This document shows, in pieces, positions 22,077 to 29,752 of a stretch of DNA of 64,000 nucleotides. This DNA comes from Rubrobacter xylanophilus DSM 9941 (GTDB taxonomy: Bacteria > Actinomycetota > Rubrobacteria > Rubrobacterales > Rubrobacteraceae), in the NCBI RefSeq assembly GCF_000014185.1, contig NC_008148.1, forward strand, positions 2,584,001-2,648,000, in the 5' to 3' direction. Both the position numbers and the translations under genes were made by a program. A model generated the notes under the pieces. The model searched no databases and was not told the origin of the DNA. It worked only from the letters and a program-made list of their open reading frames with translations. Every line of letters begins with the position of its first letter. Positions within the stretch are counted from its first letter, which is position 1.

Positions 22077-24293
22077 ATGCGCGGAGGTCTTTCAGGGTTT
22101 CTCTCGGGCGCGGCGGCGGCTCTCCGGGCGCGCGGCTCTCCGGGCGCGGCCGGGGGCGGCATCGCGTTCGCCAAGGGGGCGCGGGGCGGGCGCCACCGGC
22201 TGGGGCCGTTCACCGTGGTTTTGGGCCGCGAGGCGTGGTCCGGGCACTTCGTCGAGGTCCGGCACGCGTCCTCTCCGGGGCGGGCGCTGTGGCGCAGCCT
22301 TCCGGGCAGGGGGTTTCTGGCGGCGGGGCGCGGCCGCGCGCTGTTCAGGGACAGGAGGTCGCATTATGCGGTGCGCGACCGGCTGGAGGAGGCCTACCCG
22401 GAGCAGACGGTGGAGGGCGTGGAGCGCAGGGGGGAGGCCCTGCTCGAGCTCTGGGGGCGGCTGCGGGGGCCCTCGGGGCAGGTGGGGTACCGGCTCTCCC
22501 TCTCCCCGGCCTCGCAGAACCGGCTGCGCTTCGAGGCCGAGGCGGAGGGGGGCGCGAACCGGCTCTACCTGACCTATGCCTCGGAGCCCGGGGAGCGGTT
22601 CTTCGGCTTCGGGGAGCAGTTCACGCACCTGGACATGAAGGGCCGGCGCGTACCCATCCTCATCGGGGAGCAGGGGGTGGGGCGCGGGGCCCAGCCGGTC
22701 ACCCTGCTGATGAACCTGCGGTACGGCTCGGGCGGGAGCTGGCACAGCTCCTACGCCGCCGTCCCCCACTACCTGACCAGCGAGCTGCGGTCGCTGTTTC
22801 TGGAGAACAGCGAGTTCTCGGCCTTCGACCTGCGCCGGGAGGACAGGGTGCGGGTGGAGGTCTTCTCGGGCCGGGTCTCGGGGCAGATACTGCACGGGAC
22901 CTCCCCGGCGGGGCTCATAGAGGAGTACACGGCGTACGCCGGGCGGATGCGCCCGCTTCCCGGGTGGATCCTGGAGGGGGCGGTGGTCGGGGTGCAGGGC
23001 GGGACGGGGAGGGTGCTGGAGGTTCTGGAGAGGCTCGAGGCGGCCGGGGTGCCGGTGGCGGCCCTCTGGATCCAGGACTGGGTCGGGCGCAGGAAGACCG
23101 GCTTCGGGGACCAGCTCTGGTGGAACTGGGAGCTCGACCGGCGCCGGTACCCGGGCTGGGAGCGCCTGGCGGAGCGGCTCGCGCGCAGGGGCATCCGGCT
23201 CATGACCTACATCAACCCGTTCCTCGTGGAGGTTCCGGGGGGCGGGCTGTTCCGGGAGGCCAGAGAGAGGGGCCTTCTCGTCGCCGACCGGCGGGGGGAG
23301 CCGTACATGATCCCCATCACCGACTTCTCCGCCGCGCTCCTCGACCTCACCGACCCCGAGGCCCGCGAGTGGATAAAGCAGAAGATCAAAGAGCGGCTCC
23401 TCGGGAGCGGCGCGTCCGGGTGGATGGCGGACTTCGGCGAGGGGCTCCCCCTCGACGCGGCGCTCTCCTCCGGAGAGGACGCAACCTCCTACCACAACCG
23501 CTACGCCGAGGAGTGGGCGCGCCTCAACCGCGAGGCGATAGAGGAGGCCGGCAGGGGGGACGCCGTCTTCTTCACCCGCTCCGGCTACACCCGGAGCCCC
23601 CGCTACAGCACCCTGTTCTGGCTCGGGGACCAGCTCGCAAGCTGGGACCGCCACGACGGGATAAAGAGCGCCCTCACCGGGATGCTCTCCGGGGGCCTCT
23701 CCGGCTACAGCCTGCAGCACTCGGACACCGGGGGCTACACAGCCATAGACCACCCCCTGGCGAGGCACCGCCGCTCCCGGGAGCTGCTCCTGCGGTGGAC
23801 GGAGATGAACGCCTTCACCGCCGTGCTGCGCACCCACGAGGGCAACCTCCCGCGGGCAAACCACCAGGTCTACTCGGACCGCGAGACCCTAAGGCACTTC
23901 GCCCGCCTCGCGAACGTCTACGCCGCCTGGAAGCCCTACCGGGAGGAGCTCGTGCGCGAGGCCGCGGAGACGGGGCTCCCCGTGGTGCGCCACCCGCTCA
24001 TCCACCACCCGGACGACCCCGAGGCGTGGGGCCTGAGGAGCCAGTTCATGGTCGGGGCCGAGATGATGGTCGCCCCGGTGCTGGACCCGGGCAGGGAGCG
24101 CGTGGAGGCATACCTCCCCAGGGGGCGCTGGGTACACCTGTGGACGGGGGCGCGGTGCGGCTCCGAGTCCTGCGGGACGCGGGAGACGGTGGAGGCCCCC
24201 CTCGGGAGGCCGGCCGTCTTCTACAGGGAGGGCTCCGGGGCCGGGGAGAGGCTGCGGGAGGAGCTGCGCCGGCGCGGCCTGCTGCCGAGCTAG
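22077..24293 (+). CDS. GH31 glycosidase of the sulfoquinovosidase (YihQ) type
   Basis: 738 residues, close to YihQ in order and motifs: FFGFGEQFTHLDMKGR, GEQGVGRG, GVQGGTGRVLE, WIQDWVGRRKTGFGDQLWWNW, GGLMTYINPF-type barrel strand, catalytic nucleophile Asp in GWMADFGEGLPLD (near residue 460), acid/base Asp in WLGDQLASWDRHDG, and HSDTGGYTAIDH. Of the five sulfonate-pocket residues of E. coli YihQ (Q262, Q288, R301, W304, Y508, from memory), four are kept, but R301 is Gln. So it belongs to the family that cleaves sulfoquinovosides, with altered or lower sulfonate preference possible. ATG 22077 has GGGGGGTGAG upstream; a TATCAT box lies at 22056. No signal peptide: intracellular. Stops on a shared CTAG with the isomerase gene. 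Confidence 0.8.
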   Translation: MRGGLSGFLSGAAAALRARGSPGAAGGGIAFAKGARGGRHRLGPFTVVLGREAWSGHFVEVRHASSPGRALWRSLPGRGFLAAGRGRALFRDRRSHYAVRDRLEEAYPEQTVEGVERRGEALLELWGRLRGPSGQVGYRLSLSPASQNRLRFEAEAEGGANRLYLTYASEPGERFFGFGEQFTHLDMKGRRVPILIGEQGVGRGAQPVTLLMNLRYGSGGSWHSSYAAVPHYLTSELRSLFLENSEFSAFDLRREDRVRVEVFSGRVSGQILHGTSPAGLIEEYTAYAGRMRPLPGWILEGAVVGVQGGTGRVLEVLERLEAAGVPVAALWIQDWVGRRKTGFGDQLWWNWELDRRRYPGWERLAERLARRGIRLMTYINPFLVEVPGGGLFREARERGLLVADRRGEPYMIPITDFSAALLDLTDPEAREWIKQKIKERLLGSGASGWMADFGEGLPLDAALSSGEDATSYHNRYAEEWARLNREAIEEAGRGDAVFFTRSGYTRSPRYSTLFWLGDQLASWDRHDGIKSALTGMLSGGLSGYSLQHSDTGGYTAIDHPLARHRRSRELLLRWTEMNAFTAVLRTHEGNLPRANHQVYSDRETLRHFARLANVYAAWKPYREELVREAAETGLPVVRHPLIHHPDDPEAWGLRSQFMVGAEMMVAPVLDPGRERVEAYLPRGRWVHLWTGARCGSESCGTRETVEAPLGRPAVFYREGSGAGERLREELRRRGLLPS

Positions 24294-25648
24294 AGCGCCC
24301 GGACACCGAGCTGGCGGGCCAGGCGGCGCAGCACGGAGGCGTTGTGCCCCGGGAGCACCGTCAGGTGGTGCGGCATCCCCGCGTGGCACAGCTCCTCGAA
24401 CCAGCGGTAACCGTCGAGGTGCTCCGGGAGCTCCACCAGGCCGTTCGTGCCGGGCAGCGGCCTCCGCGGCGGGACCGTGCGGGCGTCCCGGGCGACCAGC
24501 ATGTAGCGCCCGTCGCACCTCCAGAGACGGAACAGGGTCACCGGCTCCCCGGCCCGCAGGTCGGCGTCCACCACCATGGGCCTGGGCACGTTGAAGTGCC
24601 TCGCCAGGCGCGGCCCGCGGCCGCCGCCTACGGGCTCGCACATGCTCAGGGGGGCGTTTCCCGGGTGCCAGAGCGTGATGGTGCGGGCATCGTGCTCCAG
24701 CCAGTCCGAGAGGTAGCCGGGCCCCGCGCCGACGAGCGCCCCGACGCGGCCGCAGACGGCCCCGTCCACGTCGCCCTCCATGGCCACCGGGAGCCCCTCC
24801 TCCAGGAGCCGGACCATGGCCAGGTAGGCCCACTGGCCGAGCACGTCGGGCAGCTCGGGCCAGCAGCGGAGCGCCAGCGCGTCGAGCCCCTCCTCCTCGA
24901 AGAGGCGCCGCATGGCCAGGTAGTAGCGGGAGCTGGTGGGGAGATCCCCCTCCCCCACCCCCTGCGCGAACGGGAGGCCCATGCCGAGCACCCGCCCGGC
25001 GTCGCGCAGCACCTCTTCCTCCCCGAAGGAGCGGGCGAGCTCGACGAACTCGTGCAGCCCGAGCTGGACCATCTCGACCCCCAGCGAGCGGCTCATCAGG
25101 AAGGGGTCGGGGTGCAGGTCCACGAAGCCCGGGGCGTGGTGCCCGACGAGGCCCACCTTGGACCCGCGGAGCCGGCGGGCGGCGGAGCAGGCCCGGAGCG
25201 CCTCTTCCAGGTCGCGCCGCAGCCGCCCGTCGGCGGGGTCGCCGTAGACCACCTCGAAGGGCCGGCCGAGCTGGCGGAGGGTGGAGGCGAAGAGGTGGGT
25301 GCCGACGAGCGAGTTGGAGCTCACCGCCGGTACCTCGGGCCGCTCGGGGGTGGCCCAGAGCACCACCGGGCCGTCCCAGAGCCGGGCGAGGAGGGGGGCG
25401 AGGCGCCCGTCGCCCATCGTGGGCTGCAGCACGAGGAGCACCTCGCAGCCGGCCTCCCGGCAGCGGGCGACCCCCCTCCGGAGCGAGGCGTCGTCCGTGA
25501 CGGTCGCCGGGGGGAAGGCCTCGAGGGGGCCCTCCTCCAGGTAGCTTCGGACCCTCCGGGCTACCTCGCGACCCCACTCCTGGTCGAAGCCGGGCCGGCG
25601 GCGGCCCACGAACAGAACGCCTGCTCTGACGGGGGGCGTCTCTCTCAA
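24290..25648 (-). CDS. L-fucose isomerase-like protein (candidate sulfo-sugar isomerase)
   Basis: 452 residues of the fucose/arabinose isomerase superfamily. Seen: LVLQPTMGDGRLAPLLARLW, VGLVGHHAPGFVDLHPDPFLM, LALRCWPELPDVLG, VAMEGDVDGAVCGRVGALVG (metal-site Glu and Asp), TLWHPGNAPLSM and a C-terminal HHLTVLPGHNASVLRRLA His. Start is TTG 25648, overlapping the kinase TGA (TTGA) with GGGAGG eight bases upstream. I recall COG2407-type isomerases serving in some sulfoquinovose pathways; the adjacent YihQ-like and PFK genes suggest aldose to ketose conversion before phosphorylation. Substrate is inferred. Confidence 0.7.
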   Translation of the reverse strand: MRETPPVRAGVLFVGRRRPGFDQEWGREVARRVRSYLEEGPLEAFPPATVTDDASLRRGVARCREAGCEVLLVLQPTMGDGRLAPLLARLWDGPVVLWATPERPEVPAVSSNSLVGTHLFASTLRQLGRPFEVVYGDPADGRLRRDLEEALRACSAARRLRGSKVGLVGHHAPGFVDLHPDPFLMSRSLGVEMVQLGLHEFVELARSFGEEEVLRDAGRVLGMGLPFAQGVGEGDLPTSSRYYLAMRRLFEEEGLDALALRCWPELPDVLGQWAYLAMVRLLEEGLPVAMEGDVDGAVCGRVGALVGAGPGYLSDWLEHDARTITLWHPGNAPLSMCEPVGGGRGPRLARHFNVPRPMVVDADLRAGEPVTLFRLWRCDGRYMLVARDARTVPPRRPLPGTNGLVELPEHLDGYRWFEELCHAGMPHHLTVLPGHNASVLRRLARQLGVRAL

Positions 25649-26829
25649 CTCTCGGACCTCCCTTCCCTGCCTGCGGCCGCCCCCCGGAGGCGCCGGACGA
25701 GCGGCGGGGGGTGCGGCGCGAGATCTTCGCCGACGAGCGGGGCGAGCCAGCCCCGGAAGCCCTGGGGAACCTCCTGCGGGGGGACCACCCAGCGGGGCGG
25801 GAGGGGGCGCTCGGCGCCCGCCACCCGGCCGAAGGGGACCTCCTCCACGGCGACCCGGTACCGCCGGCCCGGCAGGCGGCGGAGCGCGGGCATCAGGCCG
25901 GAGCGGCCCTCCAGGAGCATCCGGGCGGCCCGGTTCCCGAGCGCGCGGGCCTCCTCCCGGTCGAGGGGGGAGGCGGCCAGGGAGAAGCTGCGCTGGCCCA
26001 TCCCCAGCAGCTCCCCGCGGGAAGGCAGCCCCAGGGCCTCCTCGACCCGGCGGGCCAGCTCGGGGGCGACCCCGCCGATCACGGGCCGCCGCAGGCCCTC
26101 CTCGCGGGGGCGCCGGACGAGCCCCTCGCTCACCACCGCCACCACGAAGCCGTGGGCGCGCACGGCCGCCTCCACGTCCCCCAGAAAGGCGTCCGGGTCG
26201 AAGGGCCGCTCGGGGACGTAGATCAGGTGCGGCGGGTCGCTCGGCTCGCGCCGCAGATAGCCGGCGCTCAGCGCCAGCCAGCCTGCGTTCCGGCCCATGG
26301 TCTCGAGCACCCGCACCGACTCGAAGCCCCGCATCGCCTCCAGGTCCGCCCCGATGTCCCGGACCACCGCGGCCACGTAGCGGGCGGCGCTCGGGAAACC
26401 GGGGGCGTGGTCGGTGCCGGCGAGGTCGTTGTCCACGGTCTTGGGGATGCCGACCACCGCGAGGCCGTACCCGGCCCTCCGGGCGGCCTCCTCTATCCTG
26501 GCGCAGGCCCACATGGTGCCGTTGCCCCCGACCATGGCGAGCCCGCGGACCCCGCGGGCCGCCAGGCGCTCCACGCAGCGCTCCGGGTCGCCCTCGCCGA
26601 GCGGGCGGCGCCCCGCGCCGAGCCAGGCGCCGGGCGAGAGGTACAGCCGCCGGTCTACGCACCCCGGCGGCAGGCGGGCGAGGTCGCCCTCGACGAGGCC
26701 CCGGAAGCCGTCCAGAACCCCCCAGATTTCCGCCCCGGGCGGGCAGCCCTCCAGAAAACCGAGCAGGCTGGCGTTCATCACCGCGGTCGGGCCCCCGGCC
26801 TGGCCCACTGCGAGCCGGGGACGGCTCAC
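25645..26829 (-). CDS. PfkA-family phosphofructokinase-like kinase
   Basis: 394 residues from GTG 26829, whose GTGA overlaps the stop of the upstream 25-codon frame. Family motifs: AVGQAGGPTAVMNASL, AMVGGNGTMWACARIEE, GIPKTVDNDLAGTDHAPGF, VLETMGRNAGWLAL, SEGLVRRP, GMGQRSFSLAASPLDR. Catalytic Asp of the TVDND motif is present. Two key sites are mixed: GGNGT has Asn for the Asp103 of ATP-dependent PFK but keeps Gly104, while PKTVDND has the Lys typical of PPi-dependent enzymes. The phosphoryl donor is therefore open. In context it may phosphorylate a 6-modified ketose, as sulfofructose kinases do. Confidence 0.75.
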   Translation of the reverse strand: MSRPRLAVGQAGGPTAVMNASLLGFLEGCPPGAEIWGVLDGFRGLVEGDLARLPPGCVDRRLYLSPGAWLGAGRRPLGEGDPERCVERLAARGVRGLAMVGGNGTMWACARIEEAARRAGYGLAVVGIPKTVDNDLAGTDHAPGFPSAARYVAAVVRDIGADLEAMRGFESVRVLETMGRNAGWLALSAGYLRREPSDPPHLIYVPERPFDPDAFLGDVEAAVRAHGFVVAVVSEGLVRRPREEGLRRPVIGGVAPELARRVEEALGLPSRGELLGMGQRSFSLAASPLDREEARALGNRAARMLLEGRSGLMPALRRLPGRRYRVAVEEVPFGRVAGAERPLPPRWVVPPQEVPQGFRGWLAPLVGEDLAPHPPPLVRRLRGAAAGREGRSES

Positions 26830-26903
26830 CGGCCCTGCGCAGCTATATTCCGGAGCTCCTCGAGGCCCTCCGGCCACACGAGCTCGCAGACGACGACCCT
26901 CAT
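26826..26903 (-). pseudogene. 25-codon remnant of a D-2-hydroxyacid dehydrogenase-like gene
   Basis: The frame starts ATG at 26903 (ATGA overlap with the GntR stop) and ends TGA at 26826 (GTGA overlap with the kinase start). Its first 17 residues, MRVVVCELVWPEGLEEL, look like the first strand and helix of a D-isomer-specific 2-hydroxyacid dehydrogenase; the rest of that roughly 310-residue protein is absent. (S)-sulfolactate dehydrogenase (SlcC) belongs to that family and is a usual partner of suyAB. Either a deletion has removed the gene body, or this is a coupling peptide that resembles it by chance. Confidence 0.45.
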
Positions 26904-27601
26904 CCCTCCTCGCCTCCCTCCCGCGAGAAGATGGCGGCCTCTACGGAGGCGAGGTGGAAGAGCATGGCCCTGCGCGCCCCCTGCGGGTCCCTGCGCTCTA
27001 TGGCCTCGAGCACCCTCTCGTGCTGCTCCAGGGAGAGCTGGGGCCTCCCCGGTATGCCGAGCGATCTCAGGCGGGAGGCGGCCAGCAGGTCCAAGAGCGT
27101 GAGCATCACCCGCACGAGCACGAGGTTCTGGGAGGATTCGGCCACCGCCACGTGGAACCTGGCGTCGCGCTCGCTGAGCGCGGCGGGGTCCTCCCGGTGC
27201 CCTCTGGCCTCCCGCAGGATCTGGGCGAGGCGCTCGACGTGGTGGGAGCTTCTGCGCTGGGCGGCCCACTCGGCGGCCTGGGCCTCGAGCACCTTGCGCA
27301 CCTCGAAGAGGTCCCTGAGGCCCGCCCCCTCGAGCGGCAGGAGCGCGAGCTCCTGCTCCAGACGCTCCTCGCTGGTGGAGACGAAGATGCCCGAGCCCTG
27401 CCGCACCCTGAGCATGCCCCGCCCGGAGAGGGTCTTTATGGCGTCGCGCACCACCGTCCTGCTGACCCCGAACTGCTCGGCGAGCTCCCGCTCGGTGGGG
27501 AGCCTCTGGCCGGGCCTGAGCTCGCCGCGGATCACGGCGTCCGCTATCTGGGAGATGACCCGCTCGCCGAGCGCCCGCCTGTCGGAGACCGGCCTGAACA
27601 C
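26900..27601 (-). CDS. GntR-family (FadR/FCD type) transcriptional regulator
   Basis: 233 residues. N-terminal winged helix: ISQIADAVIRGELRPGQRLPTERELAEQFGVSRTVVRDAIKTL spans about residues 13-55 (core RPGQRLPTERELAEQFGVSR). C-terminal all-helical FCD domain with RKVLEAQAAEWAA, DARFHVAVAESSQN and HERVLEAIERRD; the D-x3-H and H residues are the expected metal or ligand sites. Start GTG 27601 with GGAGGAGAA upstream. Located 14 bases after suyB; likely local repressor released by a sulfonated or sugar acid. A TTGG-N6-CCAA operator candidate overlaps the suyA promoter. Confidence 0.85.
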   Translation of the reverse strand: MFRPVSDRRALGERVISQIADAVIRGELRPGQRLPTERELAEQFGVSRTVVRDAIKTLSGRGMLRVRQGSGIFVSTSEERLEQELALLPLEGAGLRDLFEVRKVLEAQAAEWAAQRRSSHHVERLAQILREARGHREDPAALSERDARFHVAVAESSQNLVLVRVMLTLLDLLAASRLRSLGIPGRPQLSLEQHERVLEAIERRDPQGARRAMLFHLASVEAAIFSREGGEEG

Positions 27602-27615
27602 TTCTCCTCCGCTCC

Positions 27616-28779
27616 TCAGGCGCTCGGGTAGAGGCGGGTCATCACGAACTCCCTGTGGCCCAGCACCTCGGCGGAGGTGAGGCGCCCGTTGGCGGTGCGC
27701 ACCAGGTGCTCCATGAGGAGATCCCCGGCCTCCCGGAGCGTCATCTCGCGCGAGAGCAGGCCGCTCACGTCCACGTCTATGTGCTCGGCCATGGCCCTCA
27801 CCGTCCTGGGGTTGGCCGAGATCTTTACGACCGGCTCTACGGGATGGCCCACCACGTTGCCCTGCCCGGTGGGGAACAGGTGCAGCACCGCGCCCCCCGC
27901 GGCCATGAGCGTGATGTGCTCGGCGGCGGCCGAGGAGGAGTCCATGAAGTAGAGCCCGGGCCCGTTTTGCGGCGCCTCGGCGGGCTCCAGAACCCCCACG
28001 ATCTCCTTGCTCCCGGTCTTCTGGATGTTGCCGAGCGCCTTCTCCTCTATGGTGGAGAGCCCCCCGGCGATGTTGCCCTGCGTGGGCTGGGAGCCGAGCA
28101 GGTCCGCGCCCCGCGCCTCGATGGCGGAGACATACGCGTTGTAGGTCCGCATGAACTCCTCCTTGAGCTCGGGGGTGGCCATCCGCTCGGCGATGAGGTG
28201 CTCCCCGCCGGTGAGCTCCGAGGTCTCCCCGAAGATCACGGTGGCCCCCTCCTCCACCAGCCCGTCCACCACCCTCCCGACGGTCGGGCAGGAGGCGAGC
28301 CCGGTGGTCGTGTCCGACTCGCCGCACTTTATGCTGACGACGAGCTCCGAGAGCTCCACCGGCTCCCGCCTCCTCTCCGAGGCCCACTGCACGAACTCCC
28401 TGGCCTTCCAGGAGGCCCTCCGGACGGTCTCGAGATCCCCGTGCCCCTCTATGGAGAAGCCCGCGACCGGCTTGCCGGTCCTCGCTATCCCCTCCACCAC
28501 CCTGGAGGTCCAGTTCTCCTCGATGCCTATGACCACCGCCGCGGCCACGTTGGGGTTGGCCCCCGTCCCGATGATGGTCCGGAAGTGCAGCTCGAGATCC
28601 TCCCCGTACTGCAGCCGCCCGTAGGCGTGCGGCAGCGCCAGGGTCCCCTTGATGTGGGCCGCCACGGCCTCGCAGGCGGCGTTGGAGATGTCGTCGACGG
28701 GCAGCACCACCACGTGGTTCCTGACCCCCACCCGCCCGTTCTCCCTGCGGTACCCGAAGATCCGCTCCACCCCTACCAC
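27616..28779 (-). CDS. suyB: UxaA/SuyB-type dehydratase large subunit, probable (2R)-sulfolactate sulfo-lyase beta subunit
   Basis: 387 residues of the altronate/galactarate dehydratase large-subunit fold: [81 protein letters not shown] (Fe-site cysteines), [16 protein letters not shown] and PVVKISANP. SuyAB cleaves (2R)-3-sulfolactate into pyruvate and sulfite. The split arrangement is shared by SuyAB and by two-subunit sugar-acid dehydratases, so assignment to sulfolactate rests on context and on the small subunit. GTG 28779 overlaps the suyA stop by 7 bases. Confidence 0.65.
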   Translation of the reverse strand: MVGVERIFGYRRENGRVGVRNHVVVLPVDDISNAACEAVAAHIKGTLALPHAYGRLQYGEDLELHFRTIIGTGANPNVAAAVVIGIEENWTSRVVEGIARTGKPVAGFSIEGHGDLETVRRASWKAREFVQWASERRREPVELSELVVSIKCGESDTTTGLASCPTVGRVVDGLVEEGATVIFGETSELTGGEHLIAERMATPELKEEFMRTYNAYVSAIEARGADLLGSQPTQGNIAGGLSTIEEKALGNIQKTGSKEIVGVLEPAEAPQNGPGLYFMDSSSAAAEHITLMAAGGAVLHLFPTGQGNVVGHPVEPVVKISANPRTVRAMAEHIDVDVSGLLSREMTLREAGDLLMEHLVRTANGRLTSAEVLGHREFVMTRLYPSA

Positions 28780-29051
28780 CTCGCGCTCTTGAGGTTGTGG
28801 GTGTGCACGTAGTCGCCGGCCTCAAACCCCTCCGGAGCGAGCCCGATCCTCACCCCGTACTCGATGACCTCCCCTCCGGGCTCGCACCTCTCCACCGCGA
28901 TCTTGTGCCCCAGAGGCACCTCCTCCCTCGCCACCACCTCCACCGCCGAGCCGTCGTCCATGTACACCCCCACAACCCTCTCCCCCCTCGCTATGTCCGA
29001 GGTCGCCACCCCCACGTGGTCCCCCCTCCTGTGGATCAAGAACTTGTGCAA
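28773..29051 (-). CDS. suyA: SAF-domain small subunit, probable (2R)-sulfolactate sulfo-lyase alpha subunit
   Basis: 92 residues, a single SAF domain: [23 protein letters not shown], then [39 protein letters not shown] and the C-terminal [12 protein letters not shown]. The YMDDGS stretch is what I associate with SuyA rather than with UxaA small subunits; the HTHNLK ending is common to both. TTG 29051 chosen because GGAGGG lies six bases upstream and homologues begin with the FLVH-like strand. First gene of the operon that runs through suyB, gntR, the dehydrogenase remnant, kinase and isomerase. Confidence 0.65.
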   Translation of the reverse strand: MHKFLIHRRGDHVGVATSDIARGERVVGVYMDDGSAVEVVAREEVPLGHKIAVERCEPGGEVIEYGVRIGLAPEGFEAGDYVHTHNLKSARW

Positions 29052-29067
29052 ACCCGCCCTCCGCGAG

Positions 29068-29101
29068 ATTGGTAGTATCTTTCGGATTTGGATCATACCA
29101 A
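29068..29101 (-). promoter_or_regulatory. suyA promoter with GntR-like operator
   Basis: TTGGATCATACCAA (29088-29101) is an inverted repeat, TTGG and CCAA with a 6-base centre; on the minus strand the centre reads TATGAT, a good -10. A second similar half site, ATTGGTAGTATC (29068-29079), lies downstream of that -10, and matches the operator half ATTGGTATGATC in 10 of 12 bases. A FadR-type GntR binding here would block suyA transcription. Confidence 0.5.
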
Positions 29102-29137
29102 TCCCGGAGAGGCGGGGCAAGCGGGCGGCGGTGGGAT

Positions 29138-29725
29138 CTATGCGAGGAGCTCGAAGGCGGCCCAGGTTGCGCCGGTGCCGACCAGCATGCCGAGGGCGAG
29201 CTCGAGGGGGGTATGCCGCTGCAGGGTGCTGCGGGCCCACCAGACGGGCGGGATCAGGAGGGCGACCGGGACGCCCCACGCCCCGAAGACGTAGGAGACG
29301 CAGATGGCGGCGCCCGAGACCCCGGCGGTGTGGAGGGAGGGGTTGGTGAGCGGGGTTGCGGCGGCCAGGAGCACCGTGGCGAGGGCGAAGGAGAGGAGCA
29401 TGGCCCGCAGGGGGGAGGGTCCGCCGAGGAGCGTCACGAGCAGGAAGGCCGCAACGTACAGGGCGGCGACCACGCGCAGGGGCCCGATGCGCTCGCCGCG
29501 CAGGATCCTGCGGGGGTCCCGCACCCGCCCGGTGCGCACCAGGCGGTAGAGGTAGAGCAGCGAGAGGCCGGTGGTCAGCAGCACGCACAGCAGGGCCCAG
29601 AGGAGCCCGACCGGGCCCGCGGCCTCCCACCCGACGGCGAGGAAGAGCGGGGTCGCCAGGACCGGCAGGCGGGTCAGCGAGGAGACCAGCTCCGCAAGCT
29701 TTCTCGAGGCCTTACGGCGGTTCAC
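29138..29725 (-). CDS. Membrane protein, PAP2-like phosphatase family
   Basis: 195 residues with five or six membrane segments. C-terminal part reads SLHTAGVSGAAICVSYVFGAWG, then WWARSTLQRHTPLELALGMLVG, which resembles the last two conserved PAP2 blocks (SxxHxA and SRxxxxxHxxxDV), with His in both; the N-terminal KxxxxxxRP block is not evident. It may hydrolyse an undecaprenyl or prenyl diphosphate, or be a degenerate member. GTG 29725 follows a -10 box by nine bases. Confidence 0.55.
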   Translation of the reverse strand: MNRRKASRKLAELVSSLTRLPVLATPLFLAVGWEAAGPVGLLWALLCVLLTTGLSLLYLYRLVRTGRVRDPRRILRGERIGPLRVVAALYVAAFLLVTLLGGPSPLRAMLLSFALATVLLAAATPLTNPSLHTAGVSGAAICVSYVFGAWGVPVALLIPPVWWARSTLQRHTPLELALGMLVGTGATWAAFELLA

Positions 29726-29734
29726 GGCCCGCCG

Positions 29735-29744
29735 ATTGTACAAT
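29735..29744. promoter_or_regulatory. Palindromic bidirectional -10 (ATTGTACAAT) for two leaderless genes
   Basis: The perfect 10-base palindrome contains TACAAT on both strands. On the plus strand it ends 8 bases before the ATG of the Nif3 gene, on the minus strand 9 bases before the GTG of the PAP2-like gene. Neither gene has a Shine-Dalgarno. Confidence 0.6.
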
Positions 29745-29752
29745 GGTCGCCG

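Noticed and set aside
27616-29051. Calling the pair altronate dehydratase (UxaA) outright
   Set aside because: The fold is shared, but no uronate gene is present, and YihQ-like, kinase and small-subunit features favour SuyAB. Kept as the alternative, not the main call.
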